64,000 nucleotides of DNA from Usnea hakonensis (lineage: Eukaryota; Ascomycota; Lecanoromycetes; Lecanorales; Parmeliaceae), in NCBI GenBank assembly GCA_013423325.1, contig BLJB01000127.1, positions 186,001-250,000 of the forward strand, written 5' to 3'. A program made the position numbers and the translations under genes. The notes beneath the pieces are model-generated. The model was given only the letters and a program-made list of their open reading frames with translations, was not told where the DNA came from and ran no database searches. Shown here one piece after another: positions 27,809 through 38,514 of the stretch. Position 1 is the first letter of the stretch. Every line of letters begins with the position of its first letter.

Positions 27809-29910
27809 GGTTTGCGACTGTCTCGAAAATGCTGTAGAAGTGAACGAGAAGAAAGAATATTGGGTGCAGCCCTTTTATAGAGGCTAGAGTTTCCCAGTGC
27901 AAAGCCAACACAAGTATCGAGCTTCTAGACATGATACAAAAGACTATAGCCGAAGGATCTGTTGCTCAGTCCTCAACTGAACAGCATATTGAGCAGCGCC
28001 ACAACGCCTTGGGGAACATATTCAATGTCAATGTCAATGTTACTGATGACGGTGTGCAACTGACGCTAGTCTACTGCCTACGCGTCCAACAAACTAGCCC
28101 ACCAGTGAAAGCAGATTTGAAACGCGAAAGACATGGCGACAGATTGGAATCTCATCCTCAGGAGCATGCCTGGTTTCCGTGTGATTACCACTTACGATAA
28201 TATGAGCAATATCCAACATGAACTTTTTTTGGAATGTTACACCAGCCAGACTGATGAGTATGTTGTCTGTGTGATTTGCCTCGCAGTTGAAACCAGCCGT
28301 AATCTTGTCGGGATGATCCACATAATGTGTCTCTTGTTGCTGGCTGAGATTGGAAAGGGCTAGCTACGCCTTGTGGCGCGGATTTTGTGTGTAAAATGTA
28401 ACATGCAGTTGAAGAGCTTGCCAAGGATCTAACCAGAGAAGGTGGAAATCACGAGCTGGCCTGAGGTACGCAATTTTCAGTCAAGACAATACTTTAGACA
28501 GTAACGTTTTATATGAGAACAATACGATGATGCTCTCAGCTATAGGGATGTATTAAATAATACACGATACTCTCAGTTGTAGCAAAACTTCATACAATAA
28601 TAATGTAAAATGATAATGCGCCATCCTCTCAGGCGTAAAGGTGGATTTTGGCCCCGGGAACCTGCCCCCTGAGACCTACCCCCGTGGACCCACCCTAGAA
28701 TTACGCTCCTAAGGCCATAAAACCACCCTATCCTACACCATTTCGCATCACATTAGTAGCACTACCAGGCCAACACTCTTCGCATGGTAGAGGGATTTTG
28801 CACCGCCTATCGCGTATATGTAAGGTCCACTTCTACGGAGTACTAGTTTCCTTTAGTGACTTTTAAGTAGGTAGGTAGGCGCCCCGATATTGGGTCATAC
28901 CGGGGTCATAGCCTAACTAGTAAATAAACAGCCACACGCTGGCCGTGCTTAGCGGCTACGTGTATGTAGATCAAGACTTTACACACAAATATACTTCGTA
29001 CTATACTTCGTACTATACCATTGTATTTGTAAAATGCATTTTGGAAACACGCTAAATTTTTAACTCAGGATTTCGAGAAACACGTACGCAAACCACTAGC
29101 AAGTCTCAGATACGTCGCAATAGACGAATCAAGATCACCTTATCTTCAATAGCAGCGTTGACATTCGACCTCATGTTCCTTAGGCAAGTTCCGCATCTAT
29201 ACCTAAGACGTTTGACTTCTTAGTAAGATACTCACGAGTCACCTAAGCTGGCTAAAATAAAAAGCCCCCACTCTTTACCTTTGATCAACATTCAGAGTGC
29301 TGAAGTAATACGACAAATTTCCCATTGCATTGCCCCATCTGAAGTCAGGCCTTGTTTCAGTCTGAGTTGTTATGATCATGAGCGAGAGTGTTGATCGGAT
29401 GAAAGAATCTTCCCAACCCAACAAGCCATGCCGCACATGTCTCGCCTTGTCGTCTCGGTAGGATTGCATTTCGGCCCTTTCACTGTATCATACGAAGACC
29501 GCTCACTCCGAAATTACAGTACCAATATCATCACAGCCTCAGAGCAACATGTTACAAAACGTATCAAACAGACATGGCGAAGCAGTCGTGCTACACAGTT
29601 GGAATAACGCATAAGCAACGAGATGATAGTGCAGTGAACCAACGATGATCTGATTGTTTGACGTCTTTAAAGATGCATGGTATCCTTTTCCTTCCGAGTC
29701 TTCGGCTTTCATCACCTGCAGAACCAAGTTCCCTTGAATACGTCCGTCTTTGAGTCTAGCCTTCTATATATAAAGAATTGATCATTTCTCTTATTCAATC
29801 CCTTATCGACCCAGCTCTTATTTGCTGAGTGTAAAACCCTACTGTTGTGCACCTGCTCCAGTCACCAAAAGACTCTGTGTCCTCATCCTGTTGGGTACTT
29901 GGTCGACACC
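27809..29910. other. 2.1-kb gene-poor stretch
   Basis: No supported gene. There is a short tandem repeat at 28990-29013 and several copies of a short GTAGGTA-type motif (for example 28866-28878). Frames are short and interrupted. Nothing else was recognised. Confidence 0.4.
28990..29013. repeat. 12-bp tandem duplication
   Basis: Two exact adjacent copies of TATACTTCGTAC in non-coding A/T-rich sequence. Confidence 0.9.
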
Positions 29911-31306
29911 ATGGTTGCTTTTACCAGGATCGCGATTTTGCTGAGCCTAGCGTTCACTTCCGTCCTGGCGCACCCGAGTCATAGAAGGTATACTTCCAAT
30001 CTCCAAGCAGAGCCCATTTTCTACTTCATCCTACTCTTACGGTAGTTAATCATTCTCAGTGCCCCCCAAACCCCCAACCCAGCTCATCTATTCAAACGTG
30101 CGCTACCACAATGGAAAGATTTTCAGCCAAACGATTCCACCAATCCCCAAATTACGCAACTCACCCAAGCCTTTAAAGACATGACAACACTGGTCAACGC
30201 TGTGTTGGCTGCAGCTAATACTGATGCTACCACGTACAATACGATATTTCTCAAGTACTTCAAGGACGGTATGCAGGCTGCGGTGAAACAGGTATTTACA
30301 AATATGTAAGTCTAATCTTTGACTTATGTACATCCCTTGTGTCATTCTACACCGATATATCTCGCAAATAATGCTTCCCGGCCTACTTTCCCTCTATCAT
30401 CTCCCGCTCCCCCAAGGCGCATCAAAACCGCCTTATAGGATGAGCAAGTCTTGCTAAATCAGGGTAATTACTCCACAGGGTCACACCAGCAACCAAAGAT
30501 CCTAGCACCGGGGCCGATATATTGGCCAACATAGTAGTTGATGCAAATGATTACGCCGGTGGAAGCTCCTACATGGTAGCCTATACTACCAATGGCGAAA
30601 CAGCCACGGACCCGTCTAGCATGCACTTCTCACAAACGGATAAATATAATGCATACAAGTATCCAGCCTTGAGTGCCATTACTTGCGGGGCGGGTGGCAC
30701 AGACACCGGAACCGTTGGTACCGTGGTATCGGACAAAATGTTGAGTCTTGGGGGGTATGCACTAGTGCACGAGTTAACGTGAGTCAAAGCTTTCCTTCCC
30801 CATTTGGCCGATGATTTTGGGTCTCGGGCATCCTTCTAAGCCTGCATGGGATCTTCGAAGGGAAAAAAAGAAACGGTCAAGCTAACAAGCAACCAAAAAT
30901 CAGACACGCTCAACCAGTTTTCTCCTGCCCCGAAACCAAAGCTTTCACAGACATTCCAGAGACTGGCGATACTGCATATGGTCCTCAAAAGACTCGCCAA
31001 TTAGCCGCCGGTCAAGGCAAAGACCAAGATGGGCACCCTCTCCCCGCCAAATACGCCATTAGTAACGCGGATTCCTTTGCTTGGTTCGCTAATGTAAGTC
31101 CAGTTTCTCATCCCCAATCTCCTCCTGATAGCTTTTCCTAGCTCTATCTAATAGTGCTGAGTAAAACTTGCTGACTCCGTCTTCTCAAACAGGAAGTCTA
31201 CTGGACAGTTCTGTGTAAGAGACCCTTCAGCGACCCCACAGATAACAGCTTTGCACCTGCCGGGGTGTGCCCGCCAGCAGCGCCCGACACAAGTTGTGAA
31301 CTATGA
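29911..31306 (+). CDS. Secreted M35-like (aspzincin/deuterolysin family) metalloprotease
   Basis: Five exons (29911-29987, 30060-30305, 30479-30778, 30904-31093, 31193-31306) give 308 residues. Signal peptide: MVAFTRIAILLSLAFTSVLA. A Lys-Arg site (HLFKRALPQW) near 38 could be a pro-peptide cleavage point. The zinc site HELTH is split by intron 3 (HELT at the end of exon 3, H first in exon 4). It is followed by ETGDTAYGPQ, matching the aspzincin G-T-x-D-x-x-Y-G motif whose Asp is the third zinc ligand, with Glu in place of the first Gly. NADSFAWFANEVYW is the family's conserved C-terminal block. The enzyme should cleave peptides outside the cell. The C-terminus is rich in Pro and Cys. All splice phases close. 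Confidence 0.87.
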
Positions 31307-32627
31307 TAATGGGAACATAATGAGAGCTCGGAAAGAAGTTGAGAATTAGGGATAAGAGTTGGTATGGCTCTCCATCTCTTGTTCATCTTAGGTAAAAGAA
31401 CATACGGGAGGATTCTTTCGGGCAACGAGTAGCTAGGGTGCGGATCAACAGGGGGCTAAGCAGAATTGTATCTTCTTGGGTAAATACACTCGACAGACCT
31501 AACAGCGCCTTTGGACACCCCGTCCTAAGGCCTCAAATGTAAAGAAGTTAGTCCAACATCCCCTGTGCCATGAACCTGTCCGGAAGACGTTGTGATTACC
31601 AATGCGCCCAAAAGTCTAAGCGTTGTCCCCACAAGGTTTCGTTAAACCGTAGTAACCAGTACCCCAAACCATCCACCCCGCACAAATCCATCCCACCCCA
31701 CCCCCTATTCCTAACGACGCACACCTACCCACCTTCCTCAAAACCTCAGATCCTTACAAACCACAGCGCTAACAACAACCCCACTAATCCACCACACACC
31801 CCCTCAATCTTCCAATTCCCTACTCCTAGTCCCCTAATCCCATACCCTTTGAAACCAAAGAAACATAGGATAAAGCTGAGTAGGTAGCCACCACACAGAT
31901 CCCAATCCAACTTTCGAAAAGCTTGCCTCGAATGATTTTTCCCAATTCCTGAGAAACGCTTTCTTAGCATGGTGGATATACCGCTCGGTCCGTATTCGGA
32001 GTAGAATGTTTTAGGTGGGGGTTTCGGAGTTTGGGGATGGTTTTGGCTTTTGTTTGATATTGATTCTTCATGTCTATAAAATTGAAAAGTGGATATTCTT
32101 CTAGTTAACATACTAGAAGGTAATGAAGTCGGGATAACGAGGGTAGGCTCTAATGAGCCCCACGTTACTGCTTTGACTCTTGAACAAGGATAGGGGGGGA
32201 AAGGGGAAGGAAGAGATGGAGATCATGGTTCTCATACGTATAGCGTTCGACGGGATTGCGAGAGGATTTTGGGATGGGATAACGGAATGTTTGTATCTTT
32301 GGGATGGCTTCGAGAGGTCCGGGCGGAGGGTAGGGGTGTGGGGATTTAGCCGTGCTTGAATTAGATGCATGCCTACAGGGTTCTACGCTCGTGTATATGG
32401 ATCCGTGGTTGATGCGTGTTGGATGTTTTGTAGCTTTGGTACTTGAGATGGGTCGTCTCCATCGGCTAGGTATATAATTAAGTAATAGCCCATTATCATA
32501 GAATAGAGTGAAGGTCTCTCTATCACACGGCCAAAAGAGCGCTGAGCCCCGCCAAGACAGCAGGATTCGTACCAAACACACTACATCTCTGCAATCCCCA
32601 TAGATAATTATGTGCCCTTTCGGAGCG
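31307..32627. other. Intergenic, no gene seen
   Basis: 1.3 kb between the metalloprotease and the convergent rhodopsin-domain gene. There is a C-rich low-complexity tract at about 31660-31840. No protein-like frame was found. Confidence 0.4.
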
Positions 32628-34122
32628 TCAGAATGTTTTCTCTCCGTACTCTAGATCATCTCGTCTAGTGGCAATGACAACGCTAGGTGGATGAGTTGGC
32701 TCATGTCTTGAGATTGCATTCAACGCAAGCGAATCATATTTATCAGCCGCGAGGTACTCCCCATGAAGCCGAACCTGTGGGCCGTAGGTATCGGTCGAAG
32801 ATTCGGAGAAGCTTGACCCGACGTGGTTGGCGGAAGGTCGCTGGTTCTTAGAGAAGGTATTTGCCTTGGGTGGTTGGATTTTGTTTATCAGGCCAGGTGC
32901 AGCACTGACGCCGTCTTTGGATGTCAATGAGAAGGTTTTGGAGACTGTGGCTCCAATATGATGAATGAACTTTGGCAGGACAGGAAGGCAGCCAACGATG
33001 ATGCCTATTGTGAGCTCGGCCCAACCCCAAAGACCCATGAGTCCTAGTTTGTAGGTTCTATCAGTTGATTTGGGAACTTGATAGCTGTAGTAAGTGCGCA
33101 CGATGGAAGTCACGCAGGCCCTGAGAAACATTGAATATCAGTAATAGCTCAGAGTATTCGACACGAGTATGACCGCTGACCATGTCCGAGTGGAAGCTTA
33201 GTGGGGATCCTACTCACAAGAATCCCGTAGCAAATACTCCCACCATCAGGATCTTTTTCCTCATGGGCATCTGCAATTTCCAAAGACACGGCATCGGAAG
33301 AATTAAGATTGCAAAGTCGGATGCCACATTAAAGATCCCAGAGCTCTCAGAGTTGGTGTTGCTGTCGTAGCAGTGACCCGTAGTTATCAGTGGATTCCAG
33401 AGCTTCTCACGCGGATTACACATGAAGATGTTCAAGAACAGGTAGATCACGGAGAACGAGAAGATACTCCAAATGCAGATGTGGATTGCAATGAACATAG
33501 CCAGGTTTCCCTTACGGTTAGGGACGAATAACCTGAGGTATTGGAGAAGGATGGAGAGCTTGATGAAAAAGACTTCAGGAACGTAGATAATCACAGCGAT
33601 ATCGAACCACTAGCAGCGCGTTCAGCATATTACAAGATAATATTCATCGTGAACAACCTTACATAGATTGTCTGTGAAAAGGCCCTCAGTGATAAGTTCC
33701 ACGCGTGGACTCCGGCGCCGCTTCGTTGAGCGAACAGAGAGGGAATGAATAATCCCCAAAGACCGATCTATTGAGACCATTGATGAGACAGAGAGGCACC
33801 TGATCGAGAATTGTCCTTACCAATCCAACCACACTAGCGTCTGGGTCAGAGTGTCAGACGTGTCAGACACAGCAAAGATGGACTTTCGACACTCACAATC
33901 TTCGTAAGCGATGGTGTGGATCAAAAATTGTTTGGTGTAGATACGCATGATGACTGCTAAGGTGGCGCAGCTTAAGCAAAGGTACAATGTCAAGTAGCAC
34001 ACGGTATCCATGTTTGGAGGATCCTCAAGCTGAGAGATACTACCAGCAGGTGGTGCGATTGCTGGTCCATTAAGAAGCCTTTGTATCCCCCCTAGTGTAA
34101 GAGATTCGGTTGATGTTGCCAT
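32628..34122 (-). CDS. Rhodopsin-domain integral membrane protein (PTH11-like), copy 1
   Basis: Five exons on the minus strand (34122-33897, 33840-33821, 33767-33663, 33609-33218, 33120-32628) give 411 residues. It has seven predicted helices: TVCYLTLYLCLSCATLAVIM at the start, then WFDIAVIIYVPEVFFIKLSI, IWSIFSFSVIYLFLNIFMC, SDFAILILPMPCLWKLQM, and a final pair ending GIIVGCLPVLPKFIHH. Conserved blocks of the fungal rhodopsin/PTH11-like domain are EDYASVVGL, KLSILLQYLRLF, NPREKLWNP and GCLPVLPKF. A ~115-residue polar tail follows (STDTYGPQVRLHGEY, RRDDLEYGEKTF). The family includes candidate fungal GPCRs of the plasma membrane; ligand unknown. Exon 2 is only 20 nt. The paralogue at 54 kb has the same exon lengths. 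Confidence 0.9.
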
Positions 34123-34889
34123 TGCTTTCGAGTCCTAGACTTTGAGATGAAGTCAATGATCTGATAGGACAGTAGTAGGCAAGATCCCAACAATGATGCT
34201 GGACATGGTAGAACTTTCTCGGTCGTCCTGGGAGACCATCTTTTATGAAGGAAGGCGGGTGAGGTAGCGTGATATTCTCCCCCCTTTTCCGAAGCAATCA
34301 AATAAATTCAAGCGCCATATTTGCGCAACAAAAGAGGCAATAATCGTCAGAACGTAATGCTTTATCGAAGAAGTATGACTCTCTGGCTGCAGCTAAAGAA
34401 CTGTGAACGACTCAGAGATCCTACGCCGTTGTAAGCGTGTGGGCTCGACAAGGCTGTGTGCATGAACCTGCGAGTCATTGGCTTCCGGTAAGTTGGGAAC
34501 GTCTAGGATGGACTCTCGATGCACGTAGCCTTCTCGCCTGGAAAAGCCTTCAATGATTTCGATAAGCCCGAGTTCCGTTGCAAATTGCGGGATGCAGATC
34601 AACGACATCAGCCTTATCGGCGAAATTGGAAGCCCCGCACAGCCAGACCTCGACAGACGTCCGACATGCCATCTATCTTGACTGCCCTCATATGTTATAC
34701 AACCGATGTACGAGTGCTTCAATTTAATATTCCAGACGATCAAACACCGTAATGCTTTCTGAGAATCGTATTTGTGGCTTAACAACGCATGTGTCTTGAA
34801 ATGAGAATGTAAGCTGTACAACCCAGAATACTGTGCCTGGTTCATGACAGCAACTCATGGTTGCGCTAATATGTGTGCCCTTTAGGCTT

Positions 34890-34986
34890 TCATGCGATGT
34901 AACTCAAGGCAGCTGCAAGCAAGATTGACACAGATGTAGCCATCATCGAGTTGATAGGGGCGGCTACCGATGTTTTAGAATCTGTT
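34890..34986 (-). CDS. Possible last exon with GPI-anchor-like C-terminus
   Basis: After a splice-acceptor-like TTACCCAG, the minus strand reads TDSKTSVAAPIN, then SMMATSVSILLAAALSYIA and a stop: a small-residue cluster, a spacer and a hydrophobic end, as in GPI-anchored fungal surface proteins. A Cys-rich short frame 250 bp upstream (GDGCGENIYEDANTGESCG, about 35310) might belong to it. The complete gene could not be assembled, so this is tentative. Confidence 0.22.
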
Positions 34987-35540
34987 CTGGGTAAGTAAAA
35001 AGCCTGCAGATTGAGAACGGCACATAGCCATCAGTTGCTAAACGTCTTGCACAACTATGGCACAGGTGTCTACTATGCGCAGAAGTGAATGCTGCCAGTC
35101 ATGCGCTCTCCACGTCACCAGTGCACATACCCATGTTTCCGCCTCAGATCTGCATAATCTATTCAGCCTTCTGGGTTAAGGGTGCGGACCTGACTCCACA
35201 CAGTCACCCTCCCACAATCACCCTAACTCATTGTGCCCCGCAACCCCACGCTTCCGCAGCCACAGCTTTCGCCTGTATTCGCGTCCTCATAAATGTTTTC
35301 TCCACAGCCGTCGCCAGTAAGGTGAAATGGAACGTAGGATCATGACGAGCAGAAGCTCCACAATATAAATTGTATTGCGCTGGAATGTTGCTCCCCTGTG
35401 AGACTTTTAGAGTAACAACTCTTTGTGCCATGGTATTGATGCTTGAGGACGATGTAGACTTTGACGTTGGGCTTGGCGAGTTCTAGTGGAGGTCACCGGC
35501 GCGCGGGACGCCCCATCAGCCCCGGACTCGAGTCGGATGA

Positions 35541-35558
35541 GCCCGGGCGTCCCCGGGC
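35541..35558. other. GC-rich hairpin
   Basis: GCCCGGG and CCCGGGC, exact reverse complements, are separated by 4 nt. They lie just after a 10-bp palindrome (GACTCGAGTC, about 35526). This is a GC island in otherwise A/T-rich intergenic DNA; role unknown. Confidence 0.6.
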
Positions 35559-35881
35559 TAGCCTTGAGGTAGGCGCCCCGTGTAATCTTGGCTTCAAAAG
35601 TATATTAGATTAATCTCTACGTAATTGTTGAAGATGCAAGGCTGAAAACTGACTAACGAGAGTAATTGGTCACTGGTGTGACCCTGAAACGGGACTTCTT
35701 TGTATACTTTACTGAGAAAAGCTGTATACTATCAAAACGTCGCCACTCGGAAACCATCACATCGTATAAACAGGGATGTGGCTCTGGCTTCGTGTCAGAA
35801 CCTACTAGAGCTTCACATTCCGTAGGAGCTTTAAGTGCTTCCACACCGGGTTGAGGAATCCGGGTACTTGATTCCAAAGGA

Positions 35882-36247
35882 CTAATTATCAGCTACACTT
35901 AATGTCACCTTGGTCTCGACGGCGAACTTTACCTTGAGGCATCTGGTTCTTCGGAGGGTGGGGACATTCAGCGGTCTTCGAGGGAACGGAATCGATCGAG
36001 GTTGGGCGGGAAAGAAAATTTTGCGGCAGTAGGGACAGGAGTTCCTGGCTGTTGCGTCGGTCAATGTCCAGATTTTAATGCAATCAAGGCCCACGTGGTG
36101 GGCACAGGGTAGGCGGACTGGGCTTTCAATAATATCATTCTCCGCCGATTGGGTAACGTAAGCGCCAAGGCAGATCATACATGAGCTACCGGCAGGTAAC
36201 TCTCCTAGGTGAATCTTGGGAAGCCGTTCGAGGAATTGCTTCGCCAT
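35882..36247 (-). CDS. RING-type zinc finger protein, 121 aa
   Basis: A single frame. The RING core runs from C23-M-I-C26 through C48-A-H50 and C56 to C71-P-Y-C74, with Trp60 in the usual place after the sixth ligand (CIKIW). The position where ligand five (His or Cys) normally sits is Gly53 (HHVGLDC), a variant I recall as common in fungal RING proteins. A basic tail (RRPLNVPTLRRTR) follows. The likely role is an E3 ubiquitin ligase or adaptor. The small size suggests a stand-alone RING. Upstream exons were not found, and the Met at 36247 fits because the sequence before it is not protein-like. Confidence 0.72.
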   Translation of the reverse strand: MAKQFLERLPKIHLGELPAGSSCMICLGAYVTQSAENDIIESPVRLPCAHHVGLDCIKIWTLTDATARNSCPYCRKIFFPAQPRSIPFPRRPLNVPTLRRTRCLKVKFAVETKVTLSVADN

Positions 36248-36590
36248 GGTGGATCATCTGAGCTTTGCGTATGGGCGTACGGCAGTCTAAATATTGAAGG
36301 GTTAGTTAGCTTAGATTTTGAGGATAGAAGAGAAGATTAATACCTAGGGAAGCGATCGTCAAGCACAACGACATTGTTTACCCTGACTAGAGACACTGTA
36401 TTGTCATTGCTGATACAAGTGTTAAAGAGATTGAGGGTATGGGAGACAGACATCTCCGTTCTCTTGAGAAACTCATTTCAACAGGCTTTGCTTCTCCATT
36501 ACCATTGTCGAGCACAATGACCGCTCATCCCAGAAATCGTCCGCCTAGCCCATAGCATGCTAGTGAAACGTCTCTAGCCGGCGATACGAA

Positions 36591-36680
36591 CGGCCAACAC
36601 ATTTTACCAGCTTCTAATTCGTTAGAGATCCCGATCAGTATTCGAAGTTGGCGGTGTTCAAAAATCTCGAAAAGGCTAGT
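36591..36680. repeat. Dispersed/direct repeat, copy A
   Basis: A ~90-bp unit ending in GTTCAAAAATCTCGAAAAGG. It is repeated ~195 bp downstream with five differences in the 75-bp core, all transitions. A shorter part, around G-C-A-G-T-G-T-T-C-A-A-A-A-A, recurs at 57.75 kb. Confidence 0.85.
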
Positions 36681-36785
36681 ATATATAAACTACCTGGACG
36701 GACGGAGCGTTAAAGCAACTCACCCAAGATATTCACCTGCCCAGGCCATACCACTTCTAGGCCTCCTTCTAGCCGCCCGTTCAAA

Positions 36786-36875
36786 TGGCTAACACTTTTC
36801 ACCAGCTTTTAATTCGTTAGAGATCCCGATCGGTATTTGAAGTTGGCAGTGTTCAAAAATCTCGAAAAGGTTAGT
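36786..36875. repeat. Dispersed/direct repeat, copy B
   Basis: Second copy of the unit at 36591. Compared with copy A the changes are C/T or G/A only, consistent with repeat-induced point mutation or ordinary transition bias. Confidence 0.85.
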
Positions 36876-38514
36876 GACGAACTTGCCGGCCAGAGTTTTT
36901 GGCAAATAAAATTTTTAAAATTTTATATTGAAAGGCTTTTTAAAAGTATTCTTGTTTCAACTTGACACCTCTTCTCCAGTATTTCACTAAGCCTCATTCG
37001 GCCTAGCGGGTTGGTGGTGCGCACTACAATTTCTTGCAATGCAAATACTAGGGCTCTTGGTATGCATATCACTGCTCGAGCGCATGAGGAAGAGAAGCAA
37101 GTTATGAGTGCTTGGCATGCTACGTTCCCTCATGCGTGGATGCCTCCTCCACTTTTAGTCTCAACACTTGAACATGGCAAATGATAGCAAATTCATGCAA
37201 ACATACAGCACCAGCCCTTGAGGGCATCAGGCAACGAACAATATCAAAGACTCCGAAGCATCCATTCAGAAGACGTGAACCGCTCTAGAAGCGATGCCTA
37301 CCGACAGGAGATACCCATGGGCAATTCCACGGGCATTGCACGCGGCGGACTTGCATCAACGCATGACAAACAATGATGATCTTAATTTAGTACCTTTCAC
37401 CCACATTGATCCTTAATTAGCAGAAGATACGCCAGTTCGCACCACGAAAAGATGACCCTCTAGGTGGAGGTTGAAGTGAAGATGATGCCATCAAACGTAG
37501 GAGCGTAGGCTTGAGCCGGGGTGGGGGCGGAGTATCTATTTCCACGTTCAGGTCAGCAGTGTGAAGACTTGCTGCTGAGGGTCAACTGGATATAGCATAG
37601 GTCGAAACCATTTTTCGTCTCCTTGAGATCATTTTCATTACGAGGCCGAATCAATGGTGGAGGTATGAATCTGCTCCGAAACTGTTGTCTGAGGAAATTT
37701 CCATGTCCATAAGCCGTTGGTAAGGATGTATGATGAGCCATTTTTGAGCAACATAGATCATAAGTAGACGAAATCTGTTGTATGGTAATACCCGAAGGAT
37801 CACTACCCGGTTATCAGAGTTGAAATCCGGTAATGATGTATCTACGACGCCCATCACCAAAGTTCAACGACCAATCTTACTCTTAAGAAGACAACTTTCA
37901 GAGCAACTAGAGACTGGAAAATTGTCGGTCAGCCACTGTAGGCCTCCCAAATACTGATAAAGCAATCGCATCTAGCAGTCGGGAAAGGCTGGAACGAGGG
38001 GAGGGAGAATCCGTGGGGCAAGAGATACATAAATGCGCTTCATCCGGTAAAGCACAGTGTTGGCTGTGAATGGACCCGAGAATCCTACGCGGAGCTGTGC
38101 TGTCTAAAGGGGTATTACGGCTTAGGAATGCATCTGACGTGCAGGAGCCGAGGCATCGACCTCGTAAGGGATAACTCCCCGCATGACTGCACCACTAGGG
38201 TAACATTAGTAGATTACCGTAGAACATCCATAAAGTACTCAAGTAGATAAGTGCGAGCTGTTTTAATTTGCCTGTGAGTTCTGTAACAAAACTTTAATTA
38301 CTTGGCAATACCAACGAGATCTTCTAGCTTTGCGTAAAATTCGCGCTTTCCCCTCTGCTGTTCAGAGCAGACAGCCTTGTACGACTATCGCTTACCTACC
38401 TTCCTTGATTTTCAAACAACAACCACCTCTAATTCTCCTTACAAGCTCCTTCACATTGCTCTTCTCTTACTCCTCGACAGCCAAAAGTCCACAAAATTAG
38501 AATTCATCGTCGCC

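Larger units (their letters stand above)
34123..35881. other. Intergenic with weak gene traces
   Basis: A 1.76-kb stretch. A minus-strand frame of 150 codons at 34393-34845 has no recognised domain. A GPI-signal-like tail at 34890-34986 is listed separately. A GC-rich hairpin lies at 35541-35558. No complete gene could be built. Confidence 0.4.
36248..38514. other. Gene-poor 2.3-kb stretch with diverged repeats
   Basis: No supported gene. Two ~90-bp direct repeats (36591-36680 and 36786-36875) are listed separately. Elsewhere (for example 37550-37860 minus) frames are short and switch often. The sequence is A/T-rich around 36890-36960. Confidence 0.45.
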
